NCBI GenBank assembly: GCA_947630125.1
Contig: CANRGO010000013.1
Span: forward strand, 1-39,914
Source of the DNA: an uncultured Lachnospiraceae bacterium
GTDB lineage: Bacteria > Bacillota > Clostridia > Lachnospirales > Lachnospiraceae
DNA length: 39,914 nt
Direction of reading: 5' to 3'
Below the pieces are notes generated by a model. The model had not been told where the DNA came from. It ran no database searches and saw nothing but the letters and a program-made list of their open reading frames with translations. The position numbers were made by a program, and so were the translations under genes. Positions 24,635 through 33,993 of the stretch are shown here, one piece after another. Each line of letters begins with the position of its first letter. Position 1 is the first letter of the stretch.

Positions 24635-25933
24635 ATGCAGGAACTATTAACGAAGAAACAGGCAGAAGAATATTTGGAACAGGTTCGTGGGTATGGAAGT
24701 AAAATGGGTTTAGATGCCATGAGAGATTTGTTAGCAAGATTACAGAATCCACAGTCCTCCCTTCGATTTATTCATATAGCAGGAACCAATGGAAAGGGTT
24801 CACAACTAGCATATCTTTCAAATATTTTAGCTAAGGCAGGATATAAAACAGGATGCTATGTTTCCCCAGTGGTTTTTGATGACAAGGAAAAAATCCAAAT
24901 AAATGGTAAAAATATAACAAGACTTAACTTTCTTAAATTATTGACACGGATTAAAGCTGTAACGGATGAAATGCTGGCAGAAGGAGTAGCCAATCCTACC
25001 ATATTTGAAGTGGAAACAGCCTTAAGTTTTCTGTATTTTAAACAGGAAAGCTGTGATTTGGTAGTATTAGAAACAGGTCTAGGCGGACTTTTAGATGCAA
25101 CCAATGTAGTAGAGAATACTGAGCTTGCTGTTTTTACATCGATATCCATGGATCACATGGATTATTTGGGTGATACCTTACAAAAAATTACAAAAATCAA
25201 GTCAGGCATAATAAAAAACGGCTGTTATGTAATAACGCAAAACCAGAAACCAGAAGTTTTAGAGGTTTTAAAAAATGAGGCGGCTGAAAAAAACTGCCCA
25301 TTTTTTCAGGCAGAGCTAAAGGAACTTAAAAAAGTTAAATATGGATTTGAAAAACAGTATTTTACATATGGAGAACTAGAACAATTAGAAATAAGACTTC
25401 CTGGAAAACATCAGGTTGAAAATGCACAACTGGCAGTAAAAACAATTCAGGCCTTAAGAGTAAAAGGTTTTCAAATTTCAGATGAAGCGATTCGGATAGG
25501 ACTGAGGTCAACAAAATGGCCGGGCCGAATGGAAGTGATTGCAGAAAAACCGAAATTTATCATTGATGGAGCACACAATCAAGATGCAGCTGCCAGACTT
25601 GCAGAATCTATCCGTCTATATTTTAAAGGAAAACATATTATCTATATTATGGGAATTTTAAAGGATAAGGAGTATGAGAAGATTGTGCAGGAAACCTATG
25701 CCTATGCGGATCAAATCATAACCGTTACAACACCAAATTCAGAACGAACACTAAAGGCATATGATTTGGCTATGGTTGTAAAAGAGTATCATCCAAATGT
25801 AACGGTTGCAGATAGTCTGGAGGAAGCGATTGAGATGAGTTATCTATTATCCACCAGACAATCTGTCATTATTTGTTTTGGATCTTTAAGTTTTCTTGGA
25901 GAAGTTAAGAAAATTATGAAAAAAAGGAATTAG
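24635..25933 (+). CDS. folC: Folylpolyglutamate synthase/dihydrofolate synthase
   Basis: A 432-residue Mur-ligase-family enzyme that adds glutamate to dihydropteroate and folates. The P-loop is AGTNGKGSQLAYLS, the metal/substrate block SISMDHMDYLGDTL follows, and the Mur C-terminal domain begins near KWPGRMEVIAEKPKFIIDGAHNQDA. The ATG at 24635 is used because GAGGTG lies seven bases upstream; an adjacent in-frame TTG would add one codon. The 3' end overlaps the end of the convergent DUF5050-like gene by four bases, with no terminator between them. Confidence 0.93.
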   Translation: MQELLTKKQAEEYLEQVRGYGSKMGLDAMRDLLARLQNPQSSLRFIHIAGTNGKGSQLAYLSNILAKAGYKTGCYVSPVVFDDKEKIQINGKNITRLNFLKLLTRIKAVTDEMLAEGVANPTIFEVETALSFLYFKQESCDLVVLETGLGGLLDATNVVENTELAVFTSISMDHMDYLGDTLQKITKIKSGIIKNGCYVITQNQKPEVLEVLKNEAAEKNCPFFQAELKELKKVKYGFEKQYFTYGELEQLEIRLPGKHQVENAQLAVKTIQALRVKGFQISDEAIRIGLRSTKWPGRMEVIAEKPKFIIDGAHNQDAAARLAESIRLYFKGKHIIYIMGILKDKEYEKIVQETYAYADQIITVTTPNSERTLKAYDLAMVVKEYHPNVTVADSLEEAIEMSYLLSTRQSVIICFGSLSFLGEVKKIMKKRN

Positions 25934-26961
25934 TTATTTTCTAAAGCAGCTTCCTCTGCACCCACAAATTCACTTACCTTAACAGGTCCATTTGTTGGAG
26001 TCTTGTAAACAGGTGTGCTTTCTTTATATTTGTTAAAATATACATAGTTAGAGGTAATGGAAATATTTTCATAAATACCATCAGCAATAACTTCCTCACC
26101 AGTCCCATCAATCCGTATTCTTTTTAAAGCAGGTTCGCTACTGGAACTTTTTTGAAAATAAACATAGGAGCCATAGACATTAAACATATCGATACGGTCG
26201 TTTGATAAAACCTGAATCGTATCTTCGGTTAAATGATAGCGACAAAGACGATAATTGGAGGAAATATCCATATAATAGATATAATCACCTTGTTTTATTG
26301 GATTCCATACATTTTGTTTCCATAGAACCTGTGTGCTGTCATTGGAAGAATCTAATCGATATAGATAATGATCTTTTTCGGTTCCATGGTAATAAAGATA
26401 TCCATCAAAGCCACTGGCAGGAATTATGATTGTACTGGAAAGCTTTTGATTTTCATTACCATTTAAATCCATCTTATAAAGAGATGGTCCATCAGGGTCA
26501 TCGTGATTTAAATAATAAACAGTATTATTAAGTACGATTAAATTACTAGATAAGCCCTGAAAAAGACAACTTTGGGAATTCCCTTTCAAGGTAGAACGAT
26601 AGATTCCACTTACATTTAATACAAAACCAAGTCCACTACCACCACTGGCATTGGATTGATTATAGTATAAATGGTTGCCTGCTACATTGATATTTTTTAC
26701 AGCACCTGATGTTATTTTCTTAAAATCTGTTTCATCAGGATTCATGGAATATAATGTTCCACCGTCATAGGCATTTGAGAAGTAAACCTTACTGGTATCT
26801 TCACAAAATAAACCTTGATTATATAAGTTGCCTGCTGTATTTCCAACAGTTCCAGCTGGATTTGTAGCAACCCTACTTCCATAGATGGAAAGGAAAGCAA
26901 TGATTACAACGATAAGAGCAGCTGACAGCAGGATTAGAAAATGCAATACTTTTTTACTCAT
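25930..26961 (-). CDS. Membrane-anchored DUF5050-like beta-propeller protein
   Basis: A 343-residue protein with an uncleaved-looking N-terminal anchor (residues about 5-27). An exported domain follows, built of repeated blades of about 45 residues with the pattern YYLN/YYMD...LYRMDLNG. The repeats match DUF5050/TolB-like propellers (for example VYYLNHDDPDGPSLYKMD and IYYMDISSNYRLCRY). Such proteins occur at the cell surface of Clostridia with no assigned ligand. GGAGGG lies six bases before the ATG and a TATAAT box is at 26996-27001 on the minus strand, with a poor -35. Confidence 0.75.
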   Translation of the reverse strand: MSKKVLHFLILLSAALIVVIIAFLSIYGSRVATNPAGTVGNTAGNLYNQGLFCEDTSKVYFSNAYDGGTLYSMNPDETDFKKITSGAVKNINVAGNHLYYNQSNASGGSGLGFVLNVSGIYRSTLKGNSQSCLFQGLSSNLIVLNNTVYYLNHDDPDGPSLYKMDLNGNENQKLSSTIIIPASGFDGYLYYHGTEKDHYLYRLDSSNDSTQVLWKQNVWNPIKQGDYIYYMDISSNYRLCRYHLTEDTIQVLSNDRIDMFNVYGSYVYFQKSSSSEPALKRIRIDGTGEEVIADGIYENISITSNYVYFNKYKESTPVYKTPTNGPVKVSEFVGAEEAALENN

Positions 26962-27073
26962 GAATTACCCTCCGATTTATTACAACACTAACTGTATTAT
27001 AGCTTTTTTAACACAATATGAATAGCCTTTTACATATATTTCTTATGACTCTTACTTGCTAAGGTTGAGGAAT

Positions 27074-27082
27074 TGGTATAAG
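27074..27082 (+). promoter_or_regulatory. Extended -10 promoter of pheA
   Basis: TGGTATAAG fits an extended -10. A TTGCTA at 27056-27061 is only 15 bases away. No T-box or trp/phe leader peptide is visible in the short 5' region. Confidence 0.4.
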
Positions 27083-27117
27083 ATTACAAATAAGAAAAAA
27101 CTTGGAAGGACGAAACA

Positions 27118-28245
27118 ATGGATTTATTGGAAATTAGGGATCAAATTGATCAAATTGATGGAAAAATTGTAGAGTTATATGAAAAGAGGATGGAATTATC
27201 CAGACAGGTTGCAGAATTTAAAATTGCAACTGGGAAAAAAGTCTTTGATAAAGCAAGAGAGGAAGAAAAACTTGCAAAAGTGAAAGCCCTGACACATACA
27301 GAATTTAATTGTCATGGAATCGAAGAATTATTTGAACAGATTATGTCTATGAGCAGAAAGCTGCAATACCAGTTACTGGCAGAGAATGGGAGCCTTTCCA
27401 AGTTGCCATTTATTGGAGTAGATCAATTGGATATAGAAAAATCAAGGGTAGTGTTTCAAGGAGCAGATGGGGCTTATTCTCAGGCTGCCATGGAACAGTT
27501 TTTTGGTGACTCTATCCATAGCTTTCATGTTGATACCTTTCGCGAAGCCATGAGTGCCATCGACGAGGGAAGCGCCGATTTTGCAGTGCTACCAATTGAA
27601 AATTCAACAGCCGGTATTGTAAGTGAAATTTATGATCTTCTTGTAGAATTTGAAAATTATATCGTGGGTGAACAAATCATAAAAATAGAACATTGCCTTC
27701 TTGCAAATAAGGAAGCAACATTAGATACCATTGAGACTGTTTATTCTCATCCGCAGTCTCTTCTTCAAAGTTCCAAATATTTAAATCAACATAAGAACTG
27801 GCAACAGATTAGTATGCAAAATAATGCTTTTGCAGCCAAAAAAGTTGCACAGGAGATGGATGTTACACAGGCAGCCATTGCCAGTGAACATGCAGCAAAA
27901 ATTTATGGATTACAGATTTTGGAAAGAGGAGTAAACCATGCGGAAAATAATTCCACAAGGTTTATCATTGTCACAAATCAGAAAATATTTAAAAAAGATG
28001 CTAAAAAAGTTAGCATTTGTTTTGAAGTGGCTCATGAAAGCGGATCCTTATATCATATGTTATCGCATTTTATTTATAACAACCTGAATATGAATAAAAT
28101 TGAAAGCAGACCTTTATCAGAGAGAAACTGGGAATATCGCTTTTTTATAGATTTTGATGGAAACTTATCAGATAGTTCTGTGAAAAATGCGTTGCGTGGA
28201 TTACGTGATGAAGCTCGCAATATGAAAATTCTTGGAAATTATTAG
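27118..28245 (+). CDS. pheA: Chorismate mutase-prephenate dehydratase (P-protein)
   Basis: A 375-residue bifunctional enzyme that converts chorismate through prephenate to phenylpyruvate for phenylalanine. An AroQ chorismate mutase domain (1-85, MDLLEIRDQIDQIDGKIVELY) is fused to the prephenate dehydratase domain (about 105-285, VFQGADGAYSQAA and the catalytic NNSTRFIIV). A C-terminal ACT domain with the ESRPLSERNWEYRFFID motif binds phenylalanine for feedback inhibition. GGAAGG precedes the start. DUF815 follows after 15 bases. Confidence 0.95.
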   Translation: MDLLEIRDQIDQIDGKIVELYEKRMELSRQVAEFKIATGKKVFDKAREEEKLAKVKALTHTEFNCHGIEELFEQIMSMSRKLQYQLLAENGSLSKLPFIGVDQLDIEKSRVVFQGADGAYSQAAMEQFFGDSIHSFHVDTFREAMSAIDEGSADFAVLPIENSTAGIVSEIYDLLVEFENYIVGEQIIKIEHCLLANKEATLDTIETVYSHPQSLLQSSKYLNQHKNWQQISMQNNAFAAKKVAQEMDVTQAAIASEHAAKIYGLQILERGVNHAENNSTRFIIVTNQKIFKKDAKKVSICFEVAHESGSLYHMLSHFIYNNLNMNKIESRPLSERNWEYRFFIDFDGNLSDSSVKNALRGLRDEARNMKILGNY

Positions 28246-28260
28246 AATTCGTTTGGAAGG

Positions 28261-29571
28261 ATGAGTGTAGAATTGAAGAATTTTTTGTTATATCGTGATT
28301 TAATTAAGCAAGAGAACTCTACCATAAATGAAATGAGTATTGTTTTGAATCATATGATACTTATTTCAGAACAGTATACAACTACCAATAGTAAGGAAAC
28401 GGTGAAACCTGTCTTATTAGATGTTATGAGTCAATTGTTTGTTTTTGCAACAGAAAGAGGCTATCATGGAAATCTCTGGCATTGTTTTTTGGCAGATTAT
28501 TTGGTTAATCATGAAAATTCTTTTAGCCTTTCCTGCGAGAGAAGAGGCAGTCATGGTGGAACTATAGAAGAAGCGGCACTTCATGATTTTCAGGAGTTCA
28601 TGCATTTATATGCGCTTGACCTTTCTGTAATAGGTAGATTTTTAGATATTGATCATATGGATTTTATCTTATCTTATCAGGGAGAAGTTGGAAAAAGTAA
28701 AGTTTATAATACCCTGATTCAGGAAAGCATATATCAATTAGGAAAACAACTTTCTCTTGCAGGAACAAATCAAGAGTTTCTTCGCTTACTTTCCGATTTT
28801 TATAAACAGTATGGTGTTGGTAAGTTCGGTCTTCACAAAGCATTTCGATTGGAGCAAGACTCCATTGATCCAATTTTAAATATATCAAAAGTTACACTGG
28901 ATGATTTGATTGGATATGAACAGGCTAAGAAAAAATTGCTAGATAATACGGAAGCCTTTGTACAATACAAAAAAGCAAATAACTGCTTATTATATGGAGA
29001 TGCAGGAACTGGTAAGTCTTCTAGTATGAAAGCCATTGTGAATCAGTATTATGATCAGGGACTTCGGATTATTGAACTTTACAAACATCAGTTTCATCAG
29101 CTAAACCAAGTGATTAGCCAAATTAAAAATCGAAATTATCGCTTTATAATTTATATGGATGATTTGAGTTTTGAAGATTTTGAAATTGAATATAAGTATT
29201 TAAAAGCTGTTATTGAAGGTGGGCTTGAAAAAAAACCTGAGAACATCCTCATGTATGCAACCACTAACAGGAGACATCTTGTGCGAGAAAAGTTTAGTGA
29301 CAAGGAAGAGAGAAGGGATGATTTACATCCATCCGATACAGTCTCTGAGAAATTGTCATTGGTTGCCAGATTTGGGGTAACAATCTTCTACTGTGCACCT
29401 GATAAAAAAGAATTTCAGGACATTGTGTTAAAACTTGCCAAAAGAAACCAAATACCTATTCCAGAGGATGAACTACTGCTTAGGGCAAATCAGTGGGAGA
29501 TGAATCATGGTGGAAAAAGCGGTCGTACAGCACAGCAATTTATAGATTATTTGTCAGGTCAGATTTCATAA
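28261..29571 (+). CDS. DUF815 family AAA-like ATPase
   Basis: A 436-residue P-loop ATPase of the DUF815 family (PF05673). Walker A is YGDAGTGKSSSM near residue 245, the Walker B-like strand is FIIYMDDLSFEDFE, and MYATTNRRHLVREKFSD is the family's sensor block. The N-terminal 200 residues are a helical region with no recognised domain. The function is unknown. The outermost ATG directly abuts its GGAAGG, so the TTG at 28273, 12 bases away, may be the real start. It lies between pheA and the polyphosphate genes and is likely cotranscribed with both. Confidence 0.82.
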   Translation: MSVELKNFLLYRDLIKQENSTINEMSIVLNHMILISEQYTTTNSKETVKPVLLDVMSQLFVFATERGYHGNLWHCFLADYLVNHENSFSLSCERRGSHGGTIEEAALHDFQEFMHLYALDLSVIGRFLDIDHMDFILSYQGEVGKSKVYNTLIQESIYQLGKQLSLAGTNQEFLRLLSDFYKQYGVGKFGLHKAFRLEQDSIDPILNISKVTLDDLIGYEQAKKKLLDNTEAFVQYKKANNCLLYGDAGTGKSSSMKAIVNQYYDQGLRIIELYKHQFHQLNQVISQIKNRNYRFIIYMDDLSFEDFEIEYKYLKAVIEGGLEKKPENILMYATTNRRHLVREKFSDKEERRDDLHPSDTVSEKLSLVARFGVTIFYCAPDKKEFQDIVLKLAKRNQIPIPEDELLLRANQWEMNHGGKSGRTAQQFIDYLSGQIS

Positions 29572-29598
29572 GTATAATTTAAGAAAGAGGTGTTATTC

Positions 29599-31137
29599 AT
29601 GAAAACCTTTGCAGCGATTGATGTGGGCTCCTTTGAATTATCCATGAAAATATTTGAATTCACAAAGAAAAATCCAATGCGTGAGATTGATCACGTTCGT
29701 TATCGTATAGAACTTGGAAGTGATACATACGCAAAAGGGAAAATTGAGTATGAAAAAGTGGATGAACTTTGTCGAATTCTAAGAGAGTTCCGAAAGATTA
29801 TGGATTCGTATAGGGTTACAGAGTATATGGCGTACGGAACTAGTGCAATTCGGGAAACAGAAAACACCTATATTATTTTAGACCAGATACGAATTCGAAC
29901 TGGTTTTATTATCCATGTATTAAGTAATTCTGAGCAACGATTTTTGGACTATAAGTCCATTGCTTCCAAGGGAGAAACTTTTACAAAAATCATAGAAAAG
30001 GGAACTGCTATCGTGGATATTGGTGGTGGAAGCATCCAGCTTTCGCTTTTTGACAAGGATAGTCTTGTAACGACTCAAAATCTTCGACTGGGTGTCCTTC
30101 GTATGAGAGAACGCTTGAATGTGTTGCAACCTAAAATTGCACAGTATGAAAATCTTGTGGATGAAATGGTAAGTAATCAGCTGTCCATTTTTAAAAAGCT
30201 CTATATGAAAGATAGAGAAATCAAGCATATCATCATTGTAGATGATTATGTATCAATGATTTTGAATAAAAAGTTTCATCATCAACAATTAGAACATTGT
30301 TTTACCAGACAGGATTTCTTTGACTTTTTGTCTTCTTTTAAACATAAGAATCAGGAAGAAATTGCCAGAACTCTTGACATACCTGAAGAAAATACATCGC
30401 TCTTATTTTTATCAGCCATGTTAATCAAGCAACTTGTGAAAATTATGGATGTAGAACTTTTATGGGCACCTGGGGTTACTTTATGCGATGGTATCGCATA
30501 TGAGTATGCAGAAAAAAACAAGTTCTATATACAAAATCATAATTTTGAACAGGATATAATTGCTTGTGCACAGAGTATTAGTAAGCGTTATATGGGTAGT
30601 AAAAGTAGGGGAGAAATTTTGACAAAAATATGTCTCACACTTTTTGACAGCATGAAAAAAATTCACGGTCTTAGCAAAAGAGAACGCCTGTTATTGCAAA
30701 TTGCAGCGATTTTACATGATTGTGGAAAGTACATTAGTTTGGCAACAATGGCTGACTGCGGTTACCATATTATTATGTCTACTGAAATCATTGGTTTATC
30801 ACATCTCGAGCGAGAAATGGTAGCAAATATTGTGAAGTATAATTATATAGACTTTGGTTACTATGAGGAAGTTGGAAAGTATGCATCCATTGACAAAGAG
30901 TCTTATTTGAAAATTGCGAAATTAACTGCACTTTTAAGAGTGGGAAGTGGTTTGGATCGTAGTCATAAACAAAAATTTGAAATGCTACAGGCACAACTCC
31001 AGGAGGACAAGCTGCTTATAACCACCGATAATGCGGAAGATATTACCCTGGAAAAAGGTCTTTTTGAATCGAAAGCACTCTTTTTTGAAGAAGTGTTTTC
31101 GATTCGCCCTGTAATAAAACAACGTAAGAAAATATAA
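29599..31137 (+). CDS. ppx: Ppx/GppA exopolyphosphatase with C-terminal HD domain
   Basis: A 512-residue protein. The first 300 residues are an ASKHA-fold Ppx/GppA phosphatase: AAIDVGSFELSM (phosphate 1), AYGTSAIRE and AIVDIGGGSIQLS (phosphate 2). It hydrolyses inorganic polyphosphate and/or pppGpp. The C-terminal part is an HD domain (ILHDCGKYIS near residue 370). The ATG at 29599 is preferred to the in-frame GTG at 29590 because AAGAGG is eight bases upstream. It is followed 25 bases later by ppk, so the polymer's maker and breaker share an operon. Confidence 0.85.
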   Translation: MKTFAAIDVGSFELSMKIFEFTKKNPMREIDHVRYRIELGSDTYAKGKIEYEKVDELCRILREFRKIMDSYRVTEYMAYGTSAIRETENTYIILDQIRIRTGFIIHVLSNSEQRFLDYKSIASKGETFTKIIEKGTAIVDIGGGSIQLSLFDKDSLVTTQNLRLGVLRMRERLNVLQPKIAQYENLVDEMVSNQLSIFKKLYMKDREIKHIIIVDDYVSMILNKKFHHQQLEHCFTRQDFFDFLSSFKHKNQEEIARTLDIPEENTSLLFLSAMLIKQLVKIMDVELLWAPGVTLCDGIAYEYAEKNKFYIQNHNFEQDIIACAQSISKRYMGSKSRGEILTKICLTLFDSMKKIHGLSKRERLLLQIAAILHDCGKYISLATMADCGYHIIMSTEIIGLSHLEREMVANIVKYNYIDFGYYEEVGKYASIDKESYLKIAKLTALLRVGSGLDRSHKQKFEMLQAQLQEDKLLITTDNAEDITLEKGLFESKALFFEEVFSIRPVIKQRKKI

Positions 31138-31162
31138 CGAATGGAAAGGAAGGGAATTTTCC

Positions 31163-33307
31163 ATGGACAACAATAAATCCATTTCAGAAAAAGATGACTA
31201 TATAAATCCAGAATATTATTTGAATCGGGAACTTAGCTGGTTAAAGTTTAATTATCGTGTATTAGGTGAGGCGAGAGACAAGCAAATTCCGTTATTTGAA
31301 CGTTTGAAATTTTTAAGTATAACAGCCTCAAATTTAGATGAATTTTTTATGATACGAGTAGCTTCACTTAAAGACATGGTTCATGCAGGCTATAAGAAAT
31401 TAGACCTTGCAGGTTTAAGTGTTGATGAACAATTAAAAGAAATAAGCCGGGAAACGAAGGAACTGGTAGCCCTACAATATTCTACTTTTAATCGTTCCTT
31501 ATTACCTTTATTGAAAAAACAACAGATAAATCTGATTGTACGCCATGAATTGCTGAATAAAGAGCAGGAGGAATATGTAGATCGTTACTTTGAAGAAAAC
31601 ATCTATCCTGTTTTAACACCTATGGCGGTGGATTCTTCCAGACCTTTTCCCTTGATACGGAACAAAACATTAAATATCGGTGCTTTGGTTCAGAAAAAGG
31701 GGGAGAAAGAATTAGAATTTGCAACAGTACAGGTTCCTAGTGTTTTGGCTAGGCTGGTAAAGATACCAACAGAAGGTAATAAATTGCAGATTATTCTTCT
31801 GGAAGAAATAATTGAACGTAACATTCAGAGATTGTTTTTAAACTATGATATTGTATCTGCAAGCCCATTCCGAATTATGAGAAATGCCGATTTAACAATT
31901 GATGAAGATGAGGCAGAAGATTTGTTGAAAGAAATTGAAAAACAATTGAAAAAACGTCAATGGGGTGAAGCGATTCGTTTGGAAGTTGCAGAGGATATGG
32001 ATCCAGGACTTTTGGAAATTATTCGTATGGAACTAGTCATCAGTAAGGAAGATATATACAAAGTGGATGGGCCATTAGATTTAACATTTCTAATGAAGCT
32101 CTATGGATTTGAAAATTATGAACATTTGAAAACCATGCCCTATCCTCCACAATTACATTCTGATTTTAAAGATGTAGATGATATCTTTTCTCTTATACGA
32201 AAAAAAGATGTGTTGTTACATCATCCTTACCACACCTTTACGCCTGTTGTGGATTTCATCAGACAAGCAGCAAAAGATAAGGATGTGCTGGCAATAAAGC
32301 AAACATTATATCGCGTTAGCGGAAATTCACCAATTATCCTAGCCTTGGCACAGGCGGCTGAAAATGGAAAACAGGTTACTGTTTTGGTTGAATTAAAAGC
32401 AAGATTTGATGAAGAAAATAATATCACATGGGCAAGAATGCTTGAAAAAGCAGGCTGCCATGTTATTTATGGACTTGTTGGACTGAAAACTCACTGTAAA
32501 ATAACCCTGGTTGTTCGTAAAGAAGAGGATGGTATTCGTCGCTACGTACATTTGGGAACTGGTAATTACAACGATGCCACAGCCAAATTATACACAGACT
32601 TAGGTTTGTTTACTTCCAAGGAAGCCTTTGGAGAAGATGCAACCGCTGTTTTTAATATGTTGTCGGGTTATTCGGAACCTTTAAACTGGAATAAATTATC
32701 TCTAGCTCCACTATGGTTAAAGGATCGATTTTTATATTTTATTAACCGGGAAACAGAACATGCGAAAGCAAATCTTCCTGCCAGAATTATAGCTAAGATG
32801 AATTCACTCTGTGATCCAGATATTATTGTAGCCCTTTATAAGGCGTCACATGCAGGCGTTAAGATTGACTTGATCGTACGAGGCATCTGTACTTTGAAAA
32901 CAGGAATTAAGGGTGTTAGCGATACCATTACGGTTCGTTCTATTATTGGTAACTTCTTAGAGCATTCCAGAGTTTTTTATTTTGAAAATGATGGAAAAAA
33001 AGAAATATATTTGGGAAGTGCGGATTGGATGCCTAGAAACCTTGAACGACGAGTAGAAATTATGTTTCCGCTGGAACAGGAAGATTTAAAAAGGGAAGTA
33101 ATACGTATCCTTGAGTATCAACTAAAAGATACCATGAAAACTCACTTTTTACAGCCAGATGGAACCTATGAAACCGTAGATTTAAGAGGAAAAGAAAAGT
33201 TTAATGCACAGGAATGCTTTTGGCGAGAAGCCGCAGATAAAGCAATAGATGAAATAAAAATTCAACATGACAGAGTTTTTATACCAGAACGGAGACCAGA
33301 AGATTGA
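31163..33307 (+). CDS. ppk1: Polyphosphate kinase 1
   Basis: A 714-residue PPK1, which reversibly transfers the ATP gamma-phosphate to polyphosphate. The N-terminal domain opens YYLNRELSWLKFNYRVL. The two catalytic-domain histidines are in VGLKTHCKITLV (autophosphorylated His) and in FLEHSRVFYF. RYVHLGTGNYNDATA and GSADWMPRNLERRVE are further hallmarks. It is full length compared with the family. The TGA stop overlaps the TTG start of maf. Confidence 0.96.
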   Translation: MDNNKSISEKDDYINPEYYLNRELSWLKFNYRVLGEARDKQIPLFERLKFLSITASNLDEFFMIRVASLKDMVHAGYKKLDLAGLSVDEQLKEISRETKELVALQYSTFNRSLLPLLKKQQINLIVRHELLNKEQEEYVDRYFEENIYPVLTPMAVDSSRPFPLIRNKTLNIGALVQKKGEKELEFATVQVPSVLARLVKIPTEGNKLQIILLEEIIERNIQRLFLNYDIVSASPFRIMRNADLTIDEDEAEDLLKEIEKQLKKRQWGEAIRLEVAEDMDPGLLEIIRMELVISKEDIYKVDGPLDLTFLMKLYGFENYEHLKTMPYPPQLHSDFKDVDDIFSLIRKKDVLLHHPYHTFTPVVDFIRQAAKDKDVLAIKQTLYRVSGNSPIILALAQAAENGKQVTVLVELKARFDEENNITWARMLEKAGCHVIYGLVGLKTHCKITLVVRKEEDGIRRYVHLGTGNYNDATAKLYTDLGLFTSKEAFGEDATAVFNMLSGYSEPLNWNKLSLAPLWLKDRFLYFINRETEHAKANLPARIIAKMNSLCDPDIIVALYKASHAGVKIDLIVRGICTLKTGIKGVSDTITVRSIIGNFLEHSRVFYFENDGKKEIYLGSADWMPRNLERRVEIMFPLEQEDLKREVIRILEYQLKDTMKTHFLQPDGTYETVDLRGKEKFNAQECFWREAADKAIDEIKIQHDRVFIPERRPED

Positions 33308-33930
33308 GAGACCATCAATTCAAGTTTATTTTAGCATCTGCATCACCACGGAGAAGTGAATTGCTTCGTCTGGCAGATTTTAGATTTGAGATTATTCCAA
33401 GTACAGTACCTGAAATCATCCGCTATGAAGAACCTTCGGAAATTGTAATGGATATTTCCCTTCAGAAAGCAATGGATGTAGCCTCGAAAGTAGAAGAGGA
33501 TGCAGTGGTTTTAGGCTGTGACACCATGGTTTTCCTTGGAGAACATAAGATGGGAAAACCCAAAGATGAACAGGATGCTTTTGCCATGATAAATAATCTT
33601 CAGCAAAAAACTCACCAAGTTTACAGTGGTGTAACCCTGCTTTTTATAGTAAATACTGTAGAAGATAATAAAAAAGTAAAAAAAATTGAAAAAATGTCTT
33701 TTTATGAGAAAACAGATGTGGTAATGTATCCTATGTCAGAAATTGAAATAGAAAATTATATCGCTACAAAAGAACCGATGGATAAAGCCGGAGCATACGC
33801 TATTCAGGGGAAATTTGCTCCTTACATAAAGGAAATTCATGGAGATTATAACAATGTGGTTGGATTACCACTTGCAAGAATCTGCATGGAGTTAAAGAAA
33901 AAGAATTTTTTACCTATCGATTTTTCTTAA
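33304..33930 (+). CDS. maf: Maf-type nucleoside triphosphate pyrophosphatase
   Basis: A 208-residue Maf protein that hydrolyses dTTP/UTP and modified nucleotides. Signature motifs are ILASASPRRSELL, then GCDTMVF and GKPKD, and later DKAGAYAIQGKFAPYI with the GDYNNVVGLPL end block. It starts with a TTG in a TTGA overlap with the ppk1 stop; GGAG lies nine bases upstream and no in-frame ATG precedes the conserved N-terminus. It is the last gene of the polyphosphate unit. Confidence 0.92.
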   Translation: MRDHQFKFILASASPRRSELLRLADFRFEIIPSTVPEIIRYEEPSEIVMDISLQKAMDVASKVEEDAVVLGCDTMVFLGEHKMGKPKDEQDAFAMINNLQQKTHQVYSGVTLLFIVNTVEDNKKVKKIEKMSFYEKTDVVMYPMSEIEIENYIATKEPMDKAGAYAIQGKFAPYIKEIHGDYNNVVGLPLARICMELKKKNFLPIDFS

Positions 33931-33954
33931 TCAAATAATCCATTAGAAGGCCGG

Positions 33955-33975
33955 ACCGGTAGCCGGTTTATTTTT
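33955..33975 (+). terminator. Possible weak terminator after maf
   Basis: ACCGG and CCGGT (33955-33959 with 33963-33967) can pair around a three-base loop, followed by TTATTTTT. The stem is short. Confidence 0.4.
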
Positions 33976-33993
33976 CAACGAAGGAAATAGGAC

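Noticed and set aside
26962-27117. T-box or phenylalanine leader peptide before pheA
   Set aside because: The 5' region after the promoter is too short and has no specifier, T-box sequence or Phe-rich ORF.
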